The notes: generated by a model from the sequence alone, not told the origin. A stretch of DNA of 64,000 nt from an uncultured Anaerolineae bacterium (GCA_937943625.1 CALEAD010000027.1:1-64000), one strand, 5' to 3'. Counted from the stretch's first letter, positions 18,625-26,911 are shown. A program made the numbers and translations.

Positions 18625-18936
18625 GAAGGTGTTCCTTAGAATTGTGGCATGCAAATTGCGGAATGCGAAATGATTTGACTGCAGACGGCCAACGGCCAAC
18701 CACTCATCACCGACAAAATCGTGGCCGCCTGTCCGCGGTCGGTTGTTTGCGGTCGCTCGTTGGCGGTCAACACAGCCTGATGAACCGTGCCCAAATTGGG
18801 AATTGCTGTGCTCTTACTCGTTGTGAATTATACTGTATGAGTAAGGCAGGGCAATAAGGGGTTAGCAGGCGCTCAGACAGGCTGGCGCAGGTGGCAATTT
18901 CGTCGAAAACGGCCGTTTTGTTTATACTGGCCTGAA
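18625..18936. other. Intergenic region with GACCGC/CGGTC repeats and decayed sequence
   Basis: Contains a run of CGGTC-type repeat units (18670-18775: GCGGTCGG, GCGGTCGC, GGCGGTCAAC) and an inverted repeat CTTACTC...GAGTAAG at 18813-18845 enclosing a TATACT hexamer. No gene is recognised. The last part may be the eroded 5' end of the glycerophosphodiesterase pseudogene. Confidence 0.5.
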
Positions 18937-19624
18937 TTGGGGGTAGATGGGCTGGAGTTGGACATTCACAGCACGGCCGATGGCGAGTTGGTGGTTATTC
19001 ATGATGCGGTGGTGGACCGGGTGACAAACGGCCGTGGTGCGGTGCACAGCTTTACCCTGGCAGAGCTGCGCCGCCTGGACGCAGGCTATTGGTGGACGCA
19101 AGATGGCGGGCGCAGCTACCCGTTTCGTGGGCAGGGTGTTACGATTCCCACGCTGGCAGAGGTGTTTGCCGCTTTTCCGCACATGTGGATTAACATTGAT
19201 ATCAAGCAGCAGGAACCGCCGATTGTACGGCCGTTTGTCAACCTGATTCGCGCTTATGGTATGGGCGCGTGTGTGTGTTGGCTCTTTTGACGCGCCAACT
19301 GTGCAGCAGTTTCGTCGCCTGTGCCCAGAGGCAGCAATGGCCGCTACGCTGCCAGAGGTGCGCTGTTTTTGGGCGCTGAGCCAGGTGGGCCTTGCCAGGA
19401 TGTGCCCCGCTACAGCCGTTGCCATGCAGCTTCCTGAGGTAAACGGCCGTTTGCGCGTCATTACCCCAGCTTTTGTGCGTGCGGCCCATTGCCGCGGTAC
19501 GGCCGTACACGTCTGGACGGTCAACGACATTCCGCAAATGTGCCGCCTCTTGCACATGGGCGTAGATGGGTTGATGAGCGATTACCCCGACCTCTTACTC
19601 CGATTTTTGCGCAAAGGAAGATAA
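18937..19624 (+). pseudogene. Glycerophosphodiester phosphodiesterase, 5'-truncated and frameshifted
   Basis: Frame 1 encodes GVDGLELDIHSTADGELVV and continues to LIRAYGMGA, then stops at 19290. The family resemblance resumes in frame 2 as VCVGSFDAPTVQQFRRLCPE and ends VHVWTVNDIPQMCRLLHMGV followed by DGLMSDYPDLLLRF. The shift (one extra base) falls in a GT run at 19269-19278. The first 30-40 residues, including the catalytic His-Arg-Gly, are missing: the recognisable part begins at the ELD metal-binding motif, behind a TTG. Intact GDPD enzymes cleave glycerophosphodiesters to glycerol-3-phosphate plus alcohol. Two independent lesions argue for a real pseudogene rather than only a sequencing error. 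Confidence 0.85.
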
Positions 19625-19717
19625 GGACAAAACGCATGGGGGCACGGGAGCAACAGAAAAAAAATAACCTGCCCCCTGCAACCTGTAACTGTCCCTACCG
19701 CCTTCAAGGTACACACA

Positions 19718-20140
19718 ATGCGTCAACGAGTAACCCTGCTTTTTATCCAGGATGACCGGATATTGCTCTTCTACCGCTTTCGCGCAGGCCGGAGCTATTA
19801 TATTTTGCCTGGCGGCGGCATTGAGCCGGGGGAAACCCCTGCCCAGGCGGCGCTGCGCGAAGGATATGAGGAGACGGGGCTGTGTTTCCGCCTGGGGCCG
19901 CTGTTGTGGGAGCGCGAGTTGCAGGTAGAGCCAGAGTACCGCCTGCATGAATTTGCTTTTCTGATTACGGAGTTTGCTGGCATGCCGACCCTGGGTGGGC
20001 CAGAGCTGGCCGAAAGCGGCCCGCACAATGTGTATCGCCTGGAGTGGCATCCCCTGGCGCAGGTGAATGAGATGATTAGCTACCCACGACCGGTGGACTT
20101 AACAACCGTATACCGCGCCCTACACACGTCTACGCCCTAA
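19718..20140 (+). CDS. Nudix hydrolase
   Basis: 140 aa with a complete Nudix box (GGGIEPGETPAQAALREG then YEETGL, about residues 32-55), which binds Mg and catalyses hydrolysis of nucleoside diphosphates linked to another moiety. Strand-rich flanks (VTLLFIQDDRILLFYRFRAG; ELQVEPEYRLHEFAFLI) fit the fold. The substrate cannot be told from sequence. Its stop overlaps the stop of the convergent gene by 4 nt. Confidence 0.92.
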   Translation: MRQRVTLLFIQDDRILLFYRFRAGRSYYILPGGGIEPGETPAQAALREGYEETGLCFRLGPLLWERELQVEPEYRLHEFAFLITEFAGMPTLGGPELAESGPHNVYRLEWHPLAQVNEMISYPRPVDLTTVYRALHTSTP

Positions 20141-21210
20141 CCAGGTTGCTCCAACCATTCCACCAGCTCTAGCAGCAGATCGGCCGTTAGCTCACCCGCT
20201 TTTTCCCAGCGGCGTGGCTCGCCCAGGCTGTCGTACAGCGCCTGCATTCGCTGCGTATTCCCGCCCATCGAGCCGGCAAGCTGAAGCAAGACAACCGGTC
20301 GCGGGGCGATATTGCCCACATAACGGGGTAAAAAGTAGGTGTGCGGACTTTGGTTTTGGAAAACATGCGTTGGGGCAAAGCCCGCCATTGCACGACCAAT
20401 GGCCAGCACGCCACGAATAGCCGGGTTTTGCGCTGCCCACAGTAGCGCCAGCCCTGCCCCCATGGGCTGACCAATGACCAGCGGACTGTTCGGCAGCATC
20501 TGCGTCAGCAGCGTAATGTCTTCGGTTAGCTCCTCTGGCGTCAGGGGGCCGTGCGCGCTGGCGTGTAGTAAATAACGAAAGGGGTCTACGCCATACACAT
20601 TATAGCCAGTTTCGGCCAGGGCAATGCAAAGCGCATCATCCTTACGGCTAAAATTGCCATAGCGGGAGAGATAAATCAGCGTGGGCGGGGTGGGCAATGG
20701 GCTGGAGGCCGGGTAATGATAACTTTCCATGATCGTGCCGCTGCGCAGTGGCCAGACGTAAACCCGCCCTACTTTTGATTGCGGAAAACCGAAGAAACCA
20801 AAGTTCAGCCCTTTGCCAAACCGTTCCTCGGCCCATGCTTTAATAGCTGCCAGGTCCAGATGAAAGCTGTAGTCGCCGGGAATTCCGTCACTCTCGCCGC
20901 TGCCGCGCAGGTCAAAGACCAGGTTGGCAATTTTGCCTTCCGGGCCATAGGATTTGACCTCTTGTCTGGCACAGGTCAGGACGCTGCTTTTGGTGAGGGG
21001 AAATTTGGGCACCCACACGCGCAGCACTTTGATATCCGGGTCACTGGCCTTTGCCGGTTTTACCAGAATGGCATCCAGGTACAGTTCGTCGTCGGTCAGG
21101 ATGCCGAATTCTTCTTCAGTGTAGGGAAGTGAGGAAGGCATAGGTTTTTTGTCGCCATTAGCCGGCCAGCCGGTTGCGGGCAAGTTGACTGGCTGACCAG
21201 CCGTACTCAT
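20137..21210 (-). CDS. Alpha/beta-hydrolase-fold protein with Ser-to-Pro nucleophile elbow
   Basis: 357 aa. The fold is suggested by VFDLRGSGESDG (oxyanion and D-R-G-S-G region), TLIYLSRYGNFS and the elbow LVIGQPMGAGLALL. The canonical G-x-S-x-G elbow reads G-Q-P-M-G, with Pro249 (codon CCC) where the nucleophilic Ser should be, so ordinary hydrolase chemistry is not expected. ATG overlaps the TGA of the upstream lipoprotein gene (ATGA), so translation is probably coupled. An internal Met at residue 24 (MPSSLPYTEEEF) is an alternative start. Role unknown; last gene of the coaX operon. Confidence 0.75.
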   Translation of the reverse strand: MSTAGQPVNLPATGWPANGDKKPMPSSLPYTEEEFGILTDDELYLDAILVKPAKASDPDIKVLRVWVPKFPLTKSSVLTCARQEVKSYGPEGKIANLVFDLRGSGESDGIPGDYSFHLDLAAIKAWAEERFGKGLNFGFFGFPQSKVGRVYVWPLRSGTIMESYHYPASSPLPTPPTLIYLSRYGNFSRKDDALCIALAETGYNVYGVDPFRYLLHASAHGPLTPEELTEDITLLTQMLPNSPLVIGQPMGAGLALLWAAQNPAIRGVLAIGRAMAGFAPTHVFQNQSPHTYFLPRYVGNIAPRPVVLLQLAGSMGGNTQRMQALYDSLGEPRRWEKAGELTADLLLELVEWLEQPG

Positions 21211-22748
21211 TGGTTGGAGGGTTCTTCTGTAGAAAGGTAGCCTGGTATTAAGTCTACTACTCGCCTGTAGGCTTCGGCAAGGGTTTTTTCGGTGTTGAAA
21301 TAGCCGCTGAGCATTTCTTGCAGCACCACAGAGAAGGTAAGGCTTTTGTACAGTTGGCCGACGAGGTCACCCTGATTTTGGCTAAAGCCCCAGCGCTGGG
21401 CGTTGATGAGTGCTTCTTGCAGGGCGTTGACGGTTTCGCGGCCGTATAGGTCTTGCAGGCTGGGGCCGCTGGGAATGAGTGGTGTGGTTCCCCACGCCGC
21501 AATGTAGCGGTTTGGGTCTGTGCGGTCGCCCCAGCGCAGGGGGATTTTGCTTTCTGGTTCTACGCTGAGCCAGAGCGGGTAGGCGTTATTAAACCAATAT
21601 TCAGCAAAGGCAACGGCCGTTTCCTGGTCTGCGGCGGTGGTGATGCCGAGCGCCGTCATGGTGGCGAAGCTGACAGAAGCCGCCTGCGCACTGCTGCCGC
21701 GCACGCTGGTGAGAATGGCGCTGTTTTGCCGCAGAAAGTCGGGCGTGGCGGCGCACTCGTTACAGGTAGGCGGATTGCTGGGGTCCAGGCCAGCAATTTG
21801 CAGCAGCAGCTCTGGGCTGCTCATCACCAACCCCGTGCGCCCGGCCAGGTAGGCATTGCGCGTGCTGGTGTTGGTTTGCACGCCAATGGGGCTATAGTTG
21901 TGAATAATCGTGTAATAAAAGTCCAGCGCCTGGCGGCAGGCGGGGTCTAGCAGCCGCACACGGCCGTCTGTGTCAATCAGTTCACACCCATTGGCCAGCG
22001 CCAGATGCTCAAAGATGCGGTGTGTGCTTACCAGGTTCGACTCGGTGGGCACGACAAAGCCCGCCACAAACGCTTCGCGGTTGTATAGCGTTTCCGCGGC
22101 GCGCAGCATGGCCTGGTAGGTGGCAGGTGGTTGTAGGCCACGCGCCTCGAACCAATCCTGACGATAGAGGATGATTTGCGGCGCGCCATCGCTGGGCAGG
22201 GTGGCCGGGCGCCCGTTGACCTGCACCAACGCCAGAGCATTGGTGTTGAAGGTCGCGGGGTCGAGGGTGTTGAGGGCGGCGGCGGCCGCCGCCGGGCTAA
22301 GGACACCCTGTGTCGCCCAATGAATGGCGTAATCAAGTGGGTGAATGATGATGTCGGGCAGGGAGAGCGCAGGGGAGAGTACGGCCGTTTCCACCAGCCT
22401 GGGTAGCAGGTCTGGTGCAATCAGGCGCAGTTCAACCAGTACCCCTGTTTCCTCCTGAAAGGAGGCGGCAATCTGACGCAGCGTGATCGCATGGGCTGGA
22501 GAATTTTCGTTCACCCAAACGCGCAGTGTGGGTGGTAAGACGGCCTCGAATCCTTCTGGCTCGGCGGTGGGGATGCCGCCGGGCGTGGGGGTGGGCGCGG
22601 GGATGATGAGCGGCGGAGGGGGCGTAGGGGAAACGGCCGTTTGTGCCACTGGTGTGAGCACACGCGGGGGCATCAACAAGTCGCCCTGGCACCCTACTCC
22701 CAGCAACAAAAGCAGCCCCAACAGCAGACCTGTCAGTCTATCTTTCAT
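21207..22748 (-). CDS. Extracellular solute-binding lipoprotein (ABC sugar-type)
   Basis: 513 aa. Lipoprotein signal peptide MKDRLTGLLLGLLLLLGVGC with the lipobox Cys at residue 20, a Pro/Thr-rich linker (TPPPPLIIPAPTPTP), then a family-1 type binding protein: LRVWVNENSPAHAITLRQIA, FQEETGVLVELR, LPDIIIHP, and the typical C-terminal helix pattern around LQEALINAQRWG. Such proteins deliver solutes to ABC importers, but no permease or ATPase genes accompany it. ATG overlaps the coaX stop (ATGA). Confidence 0.85.
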   Translation of the reverse strand: MKDRLTGLLLGLLLLLGVGCQGDLLMPPRVLTPVAQTAVSPTPPPPLIIPAPTPTPGGIPTAEPEGFEAVLPPTLRVWVNENSPAHAITLRQIAASFQEETGVLVELRLIAPDLLPRLVETAVLSPALSLPDIIIHPLDYAIHWATQGVLSPAAAAAALNTLDPATFNTNALALVQVNGRPATLPSDGAPQIILYRQDWFEARGLQPPATYQAMLRAAETLYNREAFVAGFVVPTESNLVSTHRIFEHLALANGCELIDTDGRVRLLDPACRQALDFYYTIIHNYSPIGVQTNTSTRNAYLAGRTGLVMSSPELLLQIAGLDPSNPPTCNECAATPDFLRQNSAILTSVRGSSAQAASVSFATMTALGITTAADQETAVAFAEYWFNNAYPLWLSVEPESKIPLRWGDRTDPNRYIAAWGTTPLIPSGPSLQDLYGRETVNALQEALINAQRWGFSQNQGDLVGQLYKSLTFSVVLQEMLSGYFNTEKTLAEAYRRVVDLIPGYLSTEEPSNQ

Positions 22749-23527
22749 AGCGCGCCTGCTCCAATGCGCTCATAAATCAGGCGCAGCCCTTCTAGCGTCA
22801 GCGTTGTGTCTACCACATCAATCGCTTGCGTGTGCGGAGCAATCAGCTCAATTAACCCACCTGTGCCAATAACGCGGGCAATCTCTGGCGCGTTCGGGTG
22901 CGCCAGCCGCAACCGCTGCACCAACCCCTCAATGAGACTGACGTAGCCAAAAATGAGGCCAGACTGCATGGCGTGCATGGTGTTGCGCCCCAGCACATTT
23001 GGCGGCGCTTCCAGCGCCACGTGGCTCAACTTGGCAGCGCGCGTGGCCAGCGCATCCGCAGCCAGGCGCAGCCCCGGCGCAATCACGCCGCCCACCAGCT
23101 CTCCTTTGGCTGTCACCACGTCGAGCTTGGTGGCTGTGCCCATGTCTACGGTGATGGCAGCGCCAGGGTAAAGCGCGTGCACGGCCACAGCATTCACCAC
23201 CCGGTCTGCGCCGACGGCCGTTGGCGTTTCCGTTGCCACACGGATACCCAAATCCAGGTGCAGACCTGCCTGTACGGGTGTCAGGCCCAGGTAGCGCGCG
23301 CACGCTGCGGCAAAAGTGCTGTTCAGCGCCGGCACAACGCTGCAAAAAATGACGCCATTTAGCTGTTGTACCAGATCAAACTCCCGCAGCAATGCCCGTA
23401 GAGCCAGGCCATACTCATCGGCCGTGTTCGCCGGTGCTGTGGCCAAGCGCCACTGCTGCCGCCACACCGCCCCATCCCAAACACCCAGGGTAATGTTCGT
23501 GTTGCCAATATCAATTGCCAGTAGCAT
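22745..23527 (-). CDS. coaX: Type III pantothenate kinase
   Basis: 260 aa starting MLLAIDIGNTNITLGVW. Phosphate-binding motif DIGNTN at residues 5-10, VGADRVVNAVAVHALYPG and VDMGTATKLDVV are the CoaX signatures. It phosphorylates pantothenate in the first step of CoA synthesis. The start at 23527 is preferred over an upstream Met because a promoter (TTGCCA, 17 nt, TACAAT) ends 9 nt before it and there is no Shine-Dalgarno. First gene of a three-gene overlapping operon. Confidence 0.95.
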   Translation of the reverse strand: MLLAIDIGNTNITLGVWDGAVWRQQWRLATAPANTADEYGLALRALLREFDLVQQLNGVIFCSVVPALNSTFAAACARYLGLTPVQAGLHLDLGIRVATETPTAVGADRVVNAVAVHALYPGAAITVDMGTATKLDVVTAKGELVGGVIAPGLRLAADALATRAAKLSHVALEAPPNVLGRNTMHAMQSGLIFGYVSLIEGLVQRLRLAHPNAPEIARVIGTGGLIELIAPHTQAIDVVDTTLTLEGLRLIYERIGAGAL

Positions 23528-23536
23528 AGCAGGTGG

Positions 23537-23565
23537 ATTGTATAAGCGGGTGATAGACGTGGCAA
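23537..23565 (-). promoter_or_regulatory. Promoter of coaX, probable leaderless transcript
   Basis: On the minus strand, -35 TTGCCA (23560-23565), a 17-nt spacer and -10 TACAAT (23537-23542), each one mismatch from consensus. Only 9 nt separate the -10 box from the coaX ATG. Confidence 0.7.
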
Positions 23566-23617
23566 GCATCACTGTGTGATTAGCACAAGACAGTGGCGTG
23601 AGAAAGCGGGTAACTTC

Positions 23618-23626
23618 TGCTATAAT
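23618..23626 (+). promoter_or_regulatory. Extended -10 promoter upstream of CBS-ACT gene
   Basis: TGC-TATAAT forms an extended -10 element. No clear -35 box is seen. Initiation would fall near 23633 and give a 5' leader of about 220 nt. Confidence 0.55.
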
Positions 23627-23640
23627 TTGTGATTACTGGT

Positions 23641-23749
23641 AACTACTAAGCCTCTCTGGAACTCAATTACAGAGCTCGCAGAGGAAACCAGACAGCGTTG
23701 TGTTCTTTGCACCCTGTGCGGTTACTGGTTACGATTACTAACCTTTTTT
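23641..23749 (+). promoter_or_regulatory. Candidate structured leader / attenuator before CBS-ACT gene
   Basis: CCTCT (23651-23655) can pair with AGAGG (23680-23684). AACCAG (23686-23691) can pair with CTGGTT (23725-23730). The latter strand also belongs to an alternative hairpin GGTTACTGGTTACGATTACT plus AACC (23720-23743) followed by T6 (23744-23749), shaped like an intrinsic terminator. The two pairings exclude one another. It matches no riboswitch class I know; function is inferred only from shape and position. Confidence 0.4.
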
Positions 23750-23810
23750 GCATAAGCCTGCTGGTTGGTTGCTAACGAACAGGCCCGCTAGCAAACCAAC
23801 CAATGAGCTG
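23750..23810 (+). repeat. AACC-type tract in the leader of the CBS-ACT gene
   Basis: CTGGTTGGTT ... AAACCAACCAA is a short inverted version of the (AACC)n tracts also present near 41791 and 62881. Confidence 0.5.
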
Positions 23811-23852
23811 ATCTCATCTAAAATCTCACATCAGACAAAGGAGCGATTTCCC

Positions 23853-24500
23853 ATGCTTATCAAGGAAAGAATGTCCTCACCCGTTATTTCTGTTGATCCC
23901 AATACGCCGATTATGGAAGCGTTAAAGATGATGCGCGACAAAAAAATTCGTCGCATGCCGGTCATGGATAGTAAAGGACGTTTGTTGGGCATCGTTTCCG
24001 ATAAAGATTTGCTCAACGCAGCCCCCTCTGACGCAACGACGCTGAGCGTTTGGGAGATGAACTATTTGCTGGCGCAGGTGAAGGTGAAAGATGTGATGAC
24101 CAAAGAGGTGCTGACCGTGCGTGAAGATACGCCCATCGAGGAAGCGGCCTCTATCATGGCGCAGCGGAAAATTGGTGGCATGCCGGTGATGCGCGATGGG
24201 GCAGTAGTTGGCCTGATCACGGAAACGGACCTGTTCAAGATGTTTTTGGAATTGATGGGGGCAAATGAGAGTGGCGTGCGCGTGACGGCGCTTGTTCCTG
24301 ATAGACCAGGCGAACTGGATGTGCTGACCCATGCCATCGCAGAGGCAGGAGGTAGTTTTGTTGCCTTTGGTCAATTTGCCGGTGAAGGCCCGCAGAACCG
24401 CACGGTCACTTTTAAGGTAAAGGGCATGAGCCTGACAGATGTGCAGGAAAAGATAGCGCCCTATATCGAGGAATTGATTGATATTCGTGAGATTAGCTAG
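23853..24500 (+). CDS. Tandem CBS-domain protein with C-terminal ACT domain (AcuB-like)
   Basis: 215 aa starting MLIKERMSSPVISVDPNTPI after GGAG (10 nt upstream). CBS domains at about 8-60 (VMDSKGRLLGIVSDKDLLNA) and 75-135 (DVMTKEVLTVREDTPIEEAA; LITETDLF), then an ACT-like domain at about 145-215 (VTALVPDRPGELDVLTHAIA; GGSFVAFGQF). CBS pairs bind adenosine nucleotides and ACT domains bind small ligands, so a regulatory sensor is likely. Preceded by an extended -10 promoter and a possible attenuator. Confidence 0.88.
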   Translation: MLIKERMSSPVISVDPNTPIMEALKMMRDKKIRRMPVMDSKGRLLGIVSDKDLLNAAPSDATTLSVWEMNYLLAQVKVKDVMTKEVLTVREDTPIEEAASIMAQRKIGGMPVMRDGAVVGLITETDLFKMFLELMGANESGVRVTALVPDRPGELDVLTHAIAEAGGSFVAFGQFAGEGPQNRTVTFKVKGMSLTDVQEKIAPYIEELIDIREIS

Positions 24501-25779
24501 CGCCACGCGGCAAAAATCTATTTCAGGGCGGGGTCTGAGACAAGCTTTGCCCCTTTGCGGGCTTTTGCTCTGGGGGATGGCTTTGTTGGTGGGTGTGCTG
24601 CACCTGTCGGCTTTTGCGGCGGCGCGGGAAGGTGGGATAGAGACGGCCGTTTCCTCTACTGCGCCTCCCCTCACGCATACCCATCCCCTCTCCCTCTACC
24701 TGCCGGCTGTGCTCTTGCCTCCGCCCCCTTTGCCGCCGCCGTTACCGCCCCCGCTCATTTTCAGTGACACGGCGCCAATTGATTTTACCGCCGTGGCAGA
24801 CGTATTGGCTGAGGAAGGGCTAGTGCTGGCGTTCAATAAAATTGGTTTTCATCATGGTATGGGTGGCATAGCTGGCGACGACCCTGAATTTGTGCAAATG
24901 CTCACCGACCTGGACGCGGCGGGTGTGCCCATCTTTTTGAAAAGCGCCGACAATGCGCAGCCCATCTTCATTGCTCAGCAATTGATGCAAAATAGTGGTG
25001 TCCCGCATACGCTGGTGTTCCGCCGCGCCAGCGGCCCTGGCGGAGATTACAACGTGCCCGATTACGGCCGTCCGCCCCAAGAAGCGGCTGCGCTGCATTG
25101 GCAGTTACACATGGACGGCTTTCCCCCAGAGCTAGACCCCAGCCTGATTTGGGTAGAGACGGTCAATGAGGTGGACAAGCAGCGCGCGGAGTGGTTGGGT
25201 GAATTTGCCCTGGAAACGGCACGTCTGGCCATTGCCGATGGCTTTCGCTGGGCGGCATTTGGCTTTGCTTCTGGGGAGCCTGAGCGAGCGCATTGGCAGA
25301 CGCCCTCTATGCTGGCGTTTTTGCGGCTGGCAGGGGCGCATCCCGATCAAATTGCCATTGCCCTGCATGAGTATAGCCTAGACGTGACGAACATTGGCCT
25401 TTGGTATCCGCACCTGATCGGTCGTTTTCAGGATTTGTTTGCCGTTTGCGATGCGCACAACATTCCCCGCCCGACGGTTTTGATCACAGAATGGGGTTGG
25501 GAGGCAGACCGTGTGCCTGCGCCAGAGCAAGCGATGGCCGACATTGCCTGGGTGTCCTGGCTTTATGCGGCGTACCCGCAGGTGAAAGGGGCAGCTATCT
25601 GGTTTCTGGGAGGGGGAGATTTTGGCGGCATTGCGCAGCAGGCACGGTTGCTGATTGAGCCGGTGCGCCAGTATAGCCTGACCTATTATTTTGGCTATAC
25701 CCCAGGGATTGGCCAGATTGACCCGTTGCTGTTTATGCCGCCTGGCAGCAATTACGCCGACGATAACCGCGAGCGTTAG
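24478..25779 (+). CDS. Secreted glycoside-hydrolase-like TIM-barrel protein (clan GH-A type)
   Basis: Up to 433 aa. N-terminal hydrophobic export signal LLLWGMALLVGVLHLSAFA, then SLYLPAVLLPPP and a Pro-rich linker (about 66-95). The catalytic-like domain has VNEVD (about residue 230; Asn-Glu of the clan GH-A acid/base position) and LITEWGWE (about 337; nucleophile position), with TIM-barrel-like spacing. Specificity unknown. The start is uncertain: TTG 24478 or GTG 24487, both inside the end of the CBS-ACT gene, or ATG 24577, which would shorten the signal. Probably co-transcribed with the CBS-ACT gene. Confidence 0.75.
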   Translation: MIFVRLASATRQKSISGRGLRQALPLCGLLLWGMALLVGVLHLSAFAAAREGGIETAVSSTAPPLTHTHPLSLYLPAVLLPPPPLPPPLPPPLIFSDTAPIDFTAVADVLAEEGLVLAFNKIGFHHGMGGIAGDDPEFVQMLTDLDAAGVPIFLKSADNAQPIFIAQQLMQNSGVPHTLVFRRASGPGGDYNVPDYGRPPQEAAALHWQLHMDGFPPELDPSLIWVETVNEVDKQRAEWLGEFALETARLAIADGFRWAAFGFASGEPERAHWQTPSMLAFLRLAGAHPDQIAIALHEYSLDVTNIGLWYPHLIGRFQDLFAVCDAHNIPRPTVLITEWGWEADRVPAPEQAMADIAWVSWLYAAYPQVKGAAIWFLGGGDFGGIAQQARLLIEPVRQYSLTYYFGYTPGIGQIDPLLFMPPGSNYADDNRER

Positions 25780-25954
25780 CGGGTTGACGAAGTGCCATTT
25801 ACAAGAGATTGGCGATTGGCGATTCGTGCTGGTCAATCTCTAATCTCGAAATTTTTTGTCGCAGAAACCCAGTTTCTGCCCGCTGGTGGTATCATTGGCG
25901 CCTGCGAACCAGCCAATTGAACCAGCCAATTACTAATTGCCAATTGCTAGCTGC
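25780..25954. repeat. Intergenic spacer with short repeats and hairpin
   Basis: Holds GATTGGCGATTGGCGATT (25808-25825), a perfect 8-bp hairpin GCAGAAAC-CCA-GTTTCTGC at 25861-25879, and tandem AACCAGCCAATT units at 25908-25932. The hairpin lies downstream of the GH-like gene but no T-run follows it, so it is not a classical terminator. Confidence 0.5.
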
Positions 25955-26269
25955 TCATTTCTGAGTCCTCAGACAGGCTGCTAGCTTCAGGTCTTTGTAC
26001 AGGCCGCGCTCTTCTGGCATGTAGCCAATGCGGCGCCTGGTTGCTTCCGTCATTGGGCTGCCAAAAAGAGCGCAGCGGCTGCTGTCGGGCTTGAAGATGT
26101 CGAGCATCATGCGGATGGTCGTTGTCTTGCCGGTGCCATTGGGTCCGAGCACACCGAATATCTCGCCGGGGTAAACGTCCAAGGAGACGTCGGCTACGGC
26201 CAGTGTTGCGCCAAAACGCTTTTGCACCGATTGGACGGTAATGGTGGGGGATTTGAGGTCGGCGTTCAT
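25955..26269 (-). pseudogene. ABC transporter ATP-binding protein, 3'-truncated fragment
   Basis: 104 codons. Normal N-terminus of an ABC-2 type ATPase: VQKRFGATLAVADVSLDVYP, Walker A LGPNGTGKTTT, and the Q-loop region RRIGYMPEERGLYKDLKL. Homology ends abruptly after residue 96; the ABC signature, Walker B and H-loop are missing, and the frame stops eight codons later. No permease gene follows. It cannot work as an ATPase. The breakpoint abuts repeat-rich sequence at 25908-25960. Confidence 0.85.
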
Positions 26270-26320
26270 GGTATTTGTCTTCAGTTGCTTTGCTGCCAGG
26301 CTGGCAAAAGTGGTGAGACG

Positions 26321-26911
26321 CTATCTGGCCACGATAGCAGGATTCTCGCAGATGCCGACGACCTGGAACCAGGATGGCTCCGTGTAAGGGTTGCGCTCCA
26401 GCGTCATGCCCAGCTTGCGCATAACGGCTTGAGAAGCCAGGTTGTCGTGGCCGGTGAGCGCTACCAGCCGCCTGACGCGCAGCTCTTGAAAAAGGAAATG
26501 GATGAGCGCCTGGGCGGCTTCGGTGGCAATGCCACGCTGCTGATGCGCGGGGTCTGTGGCCCACATCAGCCCTATTTCCGGGGAGTTGAGGCCATTAGGA
26601 ATGCCGCCAAAGCAGGGGAGCTGCTCGAACGGCCCCCAGGCCGGCACCACGCCGACTATGCCCACAAGACGGCCGTTTTCTTTCCACACCACGGCGCGGT
26701 CACCATATGGGGGCTGTATCAGACGCGCCAGCATTAAGTGATTCAGGGCGCTCCACTCCAGGTAATCCTGGCGTAGCTGGAACTGTTCTTTGAGAGAATC
26801 AGTGGGATTGGCCCAGCCGACGCTGACAAAAAGCTGGTGGGCCGCATCGAGATCGTGACTGGTAAACGGCCGTATCTTTAGCCTTTCCGTTTCTAACGCG
26901 GGGATGTGCAT
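26321..26911 (-). CDS. GNAT-family N-acetyltransferase (RimJ/RimL-like)
   Basis: 196 aa starting MHIPALETERLKIRPFTSHD, the usual opening of the RimJ/RimL group. Acetyl-CoA-binding motif HQQRGIATEAAQALIHF (Q/R-x-x-G-I-A) near residue 130, then NLASQAVMRKLGM, the conserved motif-B helix. The start is preferred at 26911 (AGAAGGT upstream) over 27037, which would overlap the neighbouring gene. Substrate unknown. Confidence 0.85.
   Translation of the reverse strand: MHIPALETERLKIRPFTSHDLDAAHQLFVSVGWANPTDSLKEQFQLRQDYLEWSALNHLMLARLIQPPYGDRAVVWKENGRLVGIVGVVPAWGPFEQLPCFGGIPNGLNSPEIGLMWATDPAHQQRGIATEAAQALIHFLFQELRVRRLVALTGHDNLASQAVMRKLGMTLERNPYTEPSWFQVVGICENPAIVAR

Noticed and set aside
25861-25879. 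GCAGAAAC hairpin as terminator of the GH-like gene
   Set aside because: No T-run follows the stem on the coding strand.
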